From: SB11 sp964584305
GTDB lineage: Bacteria > Bacteroidota > Bacteroidia > UBA8524
Direction of reading: 5' to 3'
Assembly (NCBI GenBank): GCA_964584305.1
Contig: CAZOZL010000001.1
Span: 124,001-188,000, forward strand
Length of the DNA stretch: 64,000 bases
Shown here piece after piece: positions 58,053 to 64,000 of the stretch (positions within the stretch are counted from its first letter, which is position 1; every line of letters begins with the position of its first letter). The notes beneath the pieces are model-generated. The model ran no database searches, was not told the DNA's origin, and saw only the letters and a list, made by a program, of their open reading frames with translations. The position numbers and the translations under genes were made by a program.

Positions 58053-59861
58053 ATGCAAAAAGGAAATATTAGTGTTCATACCGAAAATATATTCCCCATA
58101 ATTAAAAAATTTTTATACAGCGACCACGAGATTTTCTTGCGCGAGTTGATAAGTAACGCTATTGATGCCAGCCAAAAATTAAAAACTCTTAACGGCACGG
58201 GCGAGTTTAAAGGCAAGTTAGACAACCTAAAAATACAAGTAATATTAGACGAGGAAGCCAAAACCATTACCATAAAAGATAATGGTATTGGCATGACTGC
58301 CGATGAGATTGAAAAATACATTAACCAAATAGCATTTAGCGGTGCCGAAGAGTTTGTAGAGAAATACAAAGAAAAAGATGCGGCGGCAATCATCGGTCAT
58401 TTTGGCTTAGGGTTTTATAGCAGCTTTATGGTGGCTGATAGGGTAGAGATTATTACCAAATCATACCAAGCAAAAACCAAAGCCGCGCATTGGGTTTGCG
58501 AGGGCAGTACAGAGTTTAGCATTGATGAACACAGCCGTAAAAAACACGGTACGGATATAATTCTTCATATTACCGAAGAAAGCAATGAGTTTTTACAAAA
58601 AACCCGCATAAAAGGCTTGTTAGAAAAATACTGCCGTTTTTTGCCCGTAGAAATAGAGTTTGATGGTGAGGTGATAAACAATGTGCCCCTTTGGACAAAA
58701 AGCCCTAATGATATAACCGAAGAAGAATACAAAGAGTTTTATAAATCGTTATATCCCTTTAGCGAACCTCCATTGTTTTGGATTCATCTAAACGTAGATT
58801 ACCCGTTTAACCTAACAGGTATTTTATATTTCCCCAAGGTAAAAGACGGTATAGATTTGCAAAAAAATAAGATACAGCTATACAGCAATCAGGTTTTTGT
58901 TACCGAAGAAATAAAAGAAATAGTACCCGAGTTTTTAACCCTGCTACACGGGGTGATTGATAGCCCTGATATTCCTTTAAATGTTTCTCGCAGTGCATTG
59001 CAAGCCGATGCAAATGTGAAAAAAATCACAGGATATATAACCCGTAAAGTAGCCGATAAATTAGCCGAAATATTTAATACCGACCGCAAAGGCTTTGAAG
59101 ATAAATGGGACAGCGTGGGGCTATTTGTAAAATATGGAACGGTGAGTGATGAAAAATTTGCCGAAAAAGCACCAAAATTCACTTTACTACAAAATACAAA
59201 CAAAGAGTTTTATACCATTGAAGAGTATATAGAGAAGGTGAAACCCTTGCAAACCAATAAAGACGGCAAAATCATACTACTATATACCAATACTGTTGAT
59301 AAGCAATACTCATATATTGAGGCGGCTAAAAAACGCAGTTACGATGTATTGGTTTTAGACGGTCCTTTAGATAATCATTTTGTAAGTCATTTGGAGAGCA
59401 AAAACGAAAATACACAGGTATTTAGAATTGATGCTGATGCTATTGATAAGCTAATTGATAAGGACGAGAAACGAGAATCTGTACTGAATGATGCACAACA
59501 AACCAGCTTGAAAGAGTGGGTAGTAAAAGGCATTAATAAAGAAACATGGACGGTTGCTGCCGAACCCCTTAGCCCTGATGATAGTTTTATTACCATTACA
59601 CAAGCCGAGTTTATGCGCCGTATGCAAGAGATGCAAACGATGAACGGTATGGGGCAAATACCTGGCATGGGCGATAGCTACCAAGTAGCGGTGAATAGTA
59701 ACCACCCATTGGCTACCAAAATTGTAAAAGCAGAAAACGATGAAGCGAAAACCAATTTGGTAAAACAAGCTATTGACCTTGCTAAACTTCAACAAAACCT
59801 GCTTACAGGTGAAGAACTAAGCAATTTTATTAAACGCAGCGAAGAATTATTAAATGCTTAG
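58053..59861 (+). CDS. htpG: Molecular chaperone HtpG (Hsp90)
   Basis: 602 residues. The GHKL ATPase N-terminus has the Hsp90 motifs LRELISNAIDAS (Asn of the N box), IKDNGIGMTADEI and GHFGLGFYSSFMVAD. The middle domain follows (PLWTKSPNDITEEEYKEFYK, then LNVSRSALQADANVKKI with the catalytic-loop Arg), and then a C-terminal dimerisation domain from about residue 500. Length is slightly under the E. coli protein (624), normal for Bacteroidota. ATP-dependent folding of client proteins in the cytoplasm. Confidence 0.97.
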   Translation: MQKGNISVHTENIFPIIKKFLYSDHEIFLRELISNAIDASQKLKTLNGTGEFKGKLDNLKIQVILDEEAKTITIKDNGIGMTADEIEKYINQIAFSGAEEFVEKYKEKDAAAIIGHFGLGFYSSFMVADRVEIITKSYQAKTKAAHWVCEGSTEFSIDEHSRKKHGTDIILHITEESNEFLQKTRIKGLLEKYCRFLPVEIEFDGEVINNVPLWTKSPNDITEEEYKEFYKSLYPFSEPPLFWIHLNVDYPFNLTGILYFPKVKDGIDLQKNKIQLYSNQVFVTEEIKEIVPEFLTLLHGVIDSPDIPLNVSRSALQADANVKKITGYITRKVADKLAEIFNTDRKGFEDKWDSVGLFVKYGTVSDEKFAEKAPKFTLLQNTNKEFYTIEEYIEKVKPLQTNKDGKIILLYTNTVDKQYSYIEAAKKRSYDVLVLDGPLDNHFVSHLESKNENTQVFRIDADAIDKLIDKDEKRESVLNDAQQTSLKEWVVKGINKETWTVAAEPLSPDDSFITITQAEFMRRMQEMQTMNGMGQIPGMGDSYQVAVNSNHPLATKIVKAENDEAKTNLVKQAIDLAKLQQNLLTGEELSNFIKRSEELLNA

Positions 59862-59989
59862 TGCATTAATGAATATAATCTTGAACAGTAGGATAAAAAC
59901 TGTGTAAGCACACTGAATACCAGTGTCTTTATTCCTTTTTGGCAGGCAATCTGTAAAAGATTGCCACGCAAAACCTCGCAATAACGGGT

Positions 59990-60060
59990 AAGGTTTCAAC
60001 CTGCTGCAAGAAAACCTTCTTAGGTTGATAAAGCCCGCCTGAACAGTACGGTATCTTTAT
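59990..60060 (+). repeat. Family B repeat, right-half copy
   Basis: Reads gtaaggtttcaacctgc, tgcaagaaaaccttctt, then gaacagtacggtatcttt; only the GCAGCAGG-type half and the downstream tail (shared with 28947-28958) are present. A GGCAATCT / AGATTGCC hairpin (59945-59965) precedes it, 80 bp after htpG. Confidence 0.6.
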
Positions 60061-60073
60061 TCCTTCCTTGTTA

Positions 60074-60205
60074 TTAACCACTACCCATGTATTGAGGTTT
60101 TACCTATGCTACAATTTGCCTTCCCCTAAGGGGAAGGGTACTTATTTGGTATTGCTAATAAGTTGCTTTGGAAGGAGTTGTTATACTTGAACAATACTGG
60201 CGAAG
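60074..60205 (-). repeat. Family A repeat, inverted copy 5
   Basis: Reverse complement of copy 2 and its left flank, including cgccagtattgttcaag at one end (also at 709-727) and ttgccttcccctaag, ggggaagggtacttattt in the middle. The match continues about 30 bp beyond the terminal inverted repeat shared with copy 1, so the mobile or duplicated unit is larger than the 85-bp core. No gene is present between 59862 and 60333. Confidence 0.65.
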
Positions 60206-60333
60206 AGAATACCATTGCAGCTCACTTATAGGTAAAGCCTACCTCACCAAGTGGAGGGGTAATTATTGGTATTTTACCTAAGTAGTTAAATGGGGTGAGT
60301 TTATAAATACTATATTCAACTCACATTAAATAA

Positions 60334-61821
60334 CTAATGTTTAAAATGACGGATACCCGTTAGCACCATTGCCATGTTATGCTCGTTACAGTAGTTAGTA
60401 GTTAGCGCATCTTTTACAGAGCCACCGGGTTGTATTACTGCGGTAATGCCCTCTTTTTCGGCAATCTCCACACAATCAGGAAACGGGAAAAATGCGTCGG
60501 ATGCCATTGCGCAGCCTTTCAGTTCCAAGCCAAACTCAACGGCTTTATTTATGGCATTTTTTAGCGCATCTAAGCGTGAGGTTTGCCCACAGCCCATGCC
60601 CATCAGTTGGTTGTTTTTGGCTAATATTATGGTGTTAGATTTTGCGTGTTTGGCTATTTTATTGGCAAATAGCATATTCTCTACCTCTTGCCCAGTAGGT
60701 TCGCGCTGGGTAGCGTAGGTAAAATCTACGGCACTCACAGTTCTACAATCTGCATCTTGATGCAAGGTGCCATTAAGCAAGGTTTTTTGTGTACTTTTAG
60801 GCGTGTGTATGGTGTGCAGTTGTAGTAAGCGGCGGTTTTTCTTTTGTTGCAAAATAGTTAAGGCATCCTGCTCAAAGTTGGGGGCTATTAATACTTCAAA
60901 AAATAGTTTGTCAATTTCTTCGGCAACGGCAGCATTAATAGTGCGGTTACAGGCTAATATTCCGCCAAAAGCACTTACAGGGTCGCCTGCAAGGGCTTTT
61001 TGCCATGCCCGCACCAAATTATCGTCGCTGGCTAAGCCACAGGGGTTGGTATGTTTTACAATAACAAAGGTGGGGGCTTCAAACTCGTTCAAAAGCCCTA
61101 ATGCCGCATCAACATCATTAAGGTTGTTATAACTTAACTCCTTACCGTGTAGTTGGGCAAATACCTTGTTTAAATCACCCCTAAAAAAAGCATTTTGATG
61201 TGGATTTTCGCCATAGCGCAAGTGCATATCTTTTTCATTAGCAAAATAATTTCCGATAGCAGCATCATACTCGGCAGTTTTTTTGAAGGCTTGGGTAGCA
61301 AAAGTTCTGCGCTCTTCTAAGGAGGTTAACCCTCCACTTTTTGATATACTATTTTTTAGTGTAGAATATTGAGAATAATCTGAAATTATTACTGTGTCTT
61401 TATAGTTTTTGGCAGCAGCACGTATTAGTGATACTCCCCCAATATCAATTTTTTCTATAATAGTATCTTCATCGTCGGTATTTTTTAGGGTATCTGTAAA
61501 CGGGTAAAGGTCAACAATTACCAAATCAATTTCGGGTATTTTATACTCGCTAAGGGTGTTCATGTCCTCTGCATTATCACGCCGTGCTAAAATACCGCCA
61601 AATACTTTTGGGTGAAGCGTTTTCACTCGCCCCCCTAAAATAGAGGGATACTCGGTAAGGTTTTCAACGGCAACAACGGGTATATTAAGCCCTTCAATAA
61701 ATTTTTGTGTACCCCCTGTCGAGTATAAAGTTACGCCTTGTTTGTGCAACTCGTGTACTAAATCATCAAGATGGTTTTTGTGAAAAACTGAAATTAATGC
61801 CGATTTTATTTTCTTATCCAT
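60334..61821 (-). CDS. purH: Bifunctional AICAR transformylase / IMP cyclohydrolase
   Basis: 495 residues. It carries out the last two steps of IMP synthesis. N-terminal MGS-like cyclohydrolase domain (SALISVFHKNHLDDLVHELH, then YSTGGTQKF and GGRVKTLHPKVFGGIL) is followed by the transformylase domain from about residue 195 (RYGENPHQNA, then VIVKHTNPCGLA with the catalytic Lys-His, and the C-terminal SDAFFPFPDC). Slightly shorter than the E. coli enzyme (529) but all motifs are there. Confidence 0.96.
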   Translation of the reverse strand: MDKKIKSALISVFHKNHLDDLVHELHKQGVTLYSTGGTQKFIEGLNIPVVAVENLTEYPSILGGRVKTLHPKVFGGILARRDNAEDMNTLSEYKIPEIDLVIVDLYPFTDTLKNTDDEDTIIEKIDIGGVSLIRAAAKNYKDTVIISDYSQYSTLKNSISKSGGLTSLEERRTFATQAFKKTAEYDAAIGNYFANEKDMHLRYGENPHQNAFFRGDLNKVFAQLHGKELSYNNLNDVDAALGLLNEFEAPTFVIVKHTNPCGLASDDNLVRAWQKALAGDPVSAFGGILACNRTINAAVAEEIDKLFFEVLIAPNFEQDALTILQQKKNRRLLQLHTIHTPKSTQKTLLNGTLHQDADCRTVSAVDFTYATQREPTGQEVENMLFANKIAKHAKSNTIILAKNNQLMGMGCGQTSRLDALKNAINKAVEFGLELKGCAMASDAFFPFPDCVEIAEKEGITAVIQPGGSVKDALTTNYCNEHNMAMVLTGIRHFKH

Positions 61822-62170
61822 TACCCTTTAGTTTAGCTATTTAAAGGCGCGAAAAAACACTTTTTATACAACACTTTATACACAACTTATGCTGATTTTA
61901 TTACTTATTAAGACCGTTGCACGGGCAGTACTGTGTGGCTGTTTCCCTCCTTGTGGTGCTTGTGAGTGGACAAGGAGGGACTAAAGGGAGGTGCAAAACT
62001 TAACGCACGCCCTTTAATAAGGGAAGCCGCCAAACAAAAACTATGTTAAAGGCTAAATAATGCTACTTGATTACTGTTAAAATTTTTACCCTTCCAATGT
62101 TTTACTTTAAGATATTTCTTTTCGTACCTTTGCAAAAAATTTTAAACGTAGCAACGGAAAACCTAACAGT
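61822..62170. other. Intergenic region: family C repeat and queD promoter
   Basis: A family C repeat in inverted form (gtgtggctgtttccctcc, ttgtggtgc, acaaggagggactaaag) covers 61920-62000; its arms CCTCCTTGT/ACAAGGAGG can pair. TACCTTTG at 62125-62132 is an exact -7 box 38 bp before queD. No gene is seen. Confidence 0.5.
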
Positions 62171-62602
62171 ATGGCTGAGAAACCTAGATTACTCTACATC
62201 ACCCGAAAAGAGCATTTTAATGCAGCGCACAAGCTGTATAATCCTAATTGGACGGAGGAAAAAAATGATGCAGTGTTTGGCAAATGTGCCAACAAAAACT
62301 GGCACGGGCATAATTTTAATTTGCTTGTAACAGTAAAAGGATACCCCAACCCCGATACAGGTTTTATTATCGACCTGAAAAAACTAAAAGTAATTATTAG
62401 CGAGCGGGTTTTAGATAAGTTAGACCACAAAAATATAAACGAAGACGTTGATTTTATGAAGGGTAAAATGGCGAGTATCGAGAATTTAGTAGTAGAAATA
62501 TGGGAACAACTTGCCCCCCCCATTGCCAAGCACAATTGCCAGCTACATTATTTAAAATTGGTGGAAACCGAACACAATTTTGTTGAATATTATGGAGAAT
62601 AA
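62171..62602 (+). CDS. queD: 6-carboxytetrahydropterin synthase (QueD/PTPS family)
   Basis: 143 residues. It converts 7,8-dihydroneopterin triphosphate to 6-carboxytetrahydropterin in queuosine synthesis, or acts as a PTPS homologue. Zinc ligands: His in EHFNAAHKL and the His pair in NWHGHNFNL; catalytic Cys in FGKCANKNWHGHN; and the C-terminal ETEHNFVEY with its substrate Glu. Length is typical (about 120-145). Its last 11 bp overlap the next small gene. Confidence 0.93.
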   Translation: MAEKPRLLYITRKEHFNAAHKLYNPNWTEEKNDAVFGKCANKNWHGHNFNLLVTVKGYPNPDTGFIIDLKKLKVIISERVLDKLDHKNINEDVDFMKGKMASIENLVVEIWEQLAPPIAKHNCQLHYLKLVETEHNFVEYYGE

Positions 62603-62816
62603 GAAACCACATATCCCTGCCTACGACCGTGAACCCAGTCTAAAAAGTTTTAAAAGAACTATTTGGGGGGCTGTTATTTTTATGGCATTTTATGGTGTAT
62701 TTCTTATTTGGAAAAACTACTATATGGAGGGTGCTGTTCCTCCATTAGAGCGCAAACAACTATCTGTTCCCTCTTATTTCGAGGAAAGCGACACCTCTAC
62801 AACGGATAGCTTATAA
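62592..62816 (+). CDS. Small single-helix membrane protein
   Basis: 74 residues from ATG 62592, not recognised. The N-terminus MENKKPHIPAYDREPSLKSF is cytoplasmic-type, followed by one membrane helix (IWGAVIFMAFYGVFLIW, residues about 25-42) and an acidic outer tail ending SDTSTTDSL. It overlaps the end of queD by 11 bp, so it is translated with it. Conserved position next to queD could not be checked. Confidence 0.6.
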   Translation: MENKKPHIPAYDREPSLKSFKRTIWGAVIFMAFYGVFLIWKNYYMEGAVPPLERKQLSVPSYFEESDTSTTDSL

Positions 62817-63134
62817 GCATAATTTTACTGTTTCATTTTACTTGCCCGTTTATCCTTAGAGAAAAATGAGATTTACTATTTATAGGGCTAAAAAAACTGA
62901 TATGCCATGGGTAAATGGCGTTTATGAAGGTCATCGCTAACCGTAGCAATGACGAGGATGATAGCGCAGTCTAAAGGCTAAAAGCCGCTAACTAAAAACA
63001 GAGTTATAGCCCCTTTTCATAAAGTTTAAAACTTTTTACTAAAAAGCGGTAAGTATTCTTATGGTTTTGAAATACATTTGATAAACGGAATTTACTGAAG
63101 GCATTAATTGCCTACATTTAAGCTATTTAATACG
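62817..63134. other. Intergenic region with inverted family D repeat
   Basis: Positions 62966-63010 carry gtctaaaggctaaaagcc, gctaactaaaaacagag, ttatagcccctttt, the reverse complement of 513-557. Just before it, aaggtcatcgctaaccg and gtagcaatgacgagg resemble short elements near 2262-2280 and 18070-18080. No gene is seen. Confidence 0.45.
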
Positions 63135-63434
63135 ATGTTTGATTTAGAAAATTACATTAAACAATGTGACCAATCTCAAGCCGCAATTTTTGGATACTTG
63201 CGTGAGATGATTCTTTCATGTTCTACAGAAATACATGAAGAAGTTACGGATAACAAGCCCACCTACAAGTTGGGGACTAAAGTCTTTTCCGTTTCAAATA
63301 AATCTATTGGTACAACTCTTTCATTTTCTGATATTAATAATGAGGCGTTTCCTAAACCTCTACATTTTAACTCGATAAAAGAGATAGATATGGTCTCTGT
63401 TTACTCATCGATACAAAAAGCCTTATACAATTAA
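63135..63434 (+). CDS. DUF1801-like protein (first of a tandem pair)
   Basis: 99 residues from ATG 63135. The start FDLENYIKQCDQSQAAIFGY, then LREMILSCSTEIHEEV and YKLGTKVF, follows the DUF1801/YdhG-type pattern (two helices then a beta sheet that forms a small alpha/beta fold). Function is not established. It is a paralogue of the gene at 63544: both share L-R-x-x-I-L-S-C-S-x-x-I. A TTG start 9 codons upstream is possible but without support. Confidence 0.65.
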   Translation: MFDLENYIKQCDQSQAAIFGYLREMILSCSTEIHEEVTDNKPTYKLGTKVFSVSNKSIGTTLSFSDINNEAFPKPLHFNSIKEIDMVSVYSSIQKALYN

Positions 63435-63543
63435 AATAGCGTAGCTTTTTCTTTGCATAGTATATAGTGCAGCGTGGATAACACAGTATTTAATTACACC
63501 CCAATAACTGTATATTTGGTTGTTTATTATTATTTGATGCATA

Positions 63544-63933
63544 ATGAAAACCCTTGAAGACTATATAATAGCCATTGATGCTAAAAAAGCAAGTACTGTT
63601 TGTTTTTTGCGAAGCGTGATTTTATCCTGCTCGCAAAAAATTGAAGAAACGACCTCAAACAATACCATTGCCTACTATTTCAATAACTACAAATTTTGTT
63701 ACCTCAATGAAACATCACAAGGTATTGAAATACTATTTTGTGATGGAATGGAACTATGCGACCCTTTTAATATATTAGTAGAGGTAGGGCATCCAGTATC
63801 AAAAATTCCTGCTATCAGTAGTACTAAACAAATTGATGCGTACAAAATTATTACCCTTCTACAACAGGCTATATTATTAACCGAGCTAAAACAAAGCCAG
63901 TTCAAATTTATTATGCGCTTGCTAACCAAATAA
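63544..63933 (+). CDS. DUF1801-like protein (second of a tandem pair)
   Basis: 129 residues. MKTLEDYIIAIDAKKASTVC, then FLRSVILSCSQKIEETTSNN and FNNYKFCYLN, is the same fold and motif order as the gene at 63135, but the two share only modest identity, so the duplication is old. It has about 30 extra C-terminal residues (ILLTELKQSQFKFIMRLLTK). The gap of 109 bp between them suggests separate translation. Confidence 0.6.
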   Translation: MKTLEDYIIAIDAKKASTVCFLRSVILSCSQKIEETTSNNTIAYYFNNYKFCYLNETSQGIEILFCDGMELCDPFNILVEVGHPVSKIPAISSTKQIDAYKIITLLQQAILLTELKQSQFKFIMRLLTK

Positions 63934-63963
63934 CTATCAATACAAAGCGGGTTAAAATAAGGG

Positions 63964-63994
63964 TTGACAAAAAAGTTAATTATATTTATCTTTG
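63964..63994 (+). promoter_or_regulatory. Strong promoter at the window edge
   Basis: TTGAC (63964-63968) and TATCTTTG (63987-63994) lie 20 bp apart counted from the TTG, close to the canonical TTTG-N19-TAnnTTTG. It points out of the window to the right; the gene it drives is not visible. Confidence 0.6.
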
Positions 63995-64000
63995 CCGCCC

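Overview
The window is an AT-rich chromosomal segment of a member of the Bacteroidota. The evidence is Bacteroidota-type promoters (TAnnTTTG, once with a good upstream TTTG), a PorX-type regulator (response regulator plus PglZ domain) of the type IX secretion system, a TonB receptor with a carboxypeptidase-like plug extension, a DUF4837 lipoprotein, an ExbB/ExbD/ExbD cluster, and the gene order CPBP protease, DUF2007, cdsA. The genus cannot be fixed from sequence alone; a Chitinophagales-like relative is a guess. A run of exactly 100 N flanked by an identical 55-bp sequence on both sides shows that this is a scaffolded draft or metagenome assembly.

Layout. 1-1230: the 3' end of a DUF2520 gene, a nest of dispersed repeats, and the decayed remains of a metal/mercury cassette (a MerTP tail and a frameshifted GDCCVYCSYG protein). 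1227-4351 (minus): hldD, acylphosphatase, a VOC protein with a shifted C-terminus, and radA. 4505-6854: an ExbB, membrane protein, ExbD, ExbD energy-transduction operon ending in a strong terminator, followed by dtd. 7495-11446: a secreted protein, uvrB and a lipoprotein. 11452-17776 (minus): a giant secreted TPR-CHAT protein followed by a small histidine kinase and a response regulator. 18168-22046 (minus): methyltransferase-like membrane protein, Crp-type regulator, M28 peptidase, purS, pssA. 22147-25714: a multi-PAS/GAF histidine kinase with an AraC-type response regulator. 25690-28742: dusB diverging from the CPBP, DUF2007, cdsA operon. 29052-34411: porX-tsaE, a lipoprotein, alanine dehydrogenase, rpe. 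34442-41874: TonB receptor, small membrane protein, amidohydrolase, glycosyltransferase, serine hydrolase. 41923-49096: universal stress protein, nucleoside phosphorylase, DUF4837 lipoprotein, LysM lytic transglycosylase, AsmA-like protein. 49489-55570 (minus): a heavy-metal RND efflux operon in which the pump and the outer-membrane TolC-like channel are one polypeptide. 55917-63933: hypothetical protein, MscS channel, tRNA-Arg(TCT), htpG, purH, queD, a small membrane protein and two tandem DUF1801-like genes.

Most genes are housekeeping or envelope functions, and I see no phage, IS transposase, CRISPR array or recognised defence island. The most unusual material lies between and at the edges of genes: several families of dispersed palindromic repeats fill nearly every long intergenic gap, and four genes have a -7 box ending only 4-5 nt before the start codon, which predicts leaderless mRNAs. 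Other points worth attention are the secreted TPR-CHAT (caspase-fold) protein with its partner two-component genes, the pump-TolC fusion with an internal signal-peptide-like segment, and two genes whose frames are broken by single-base events.
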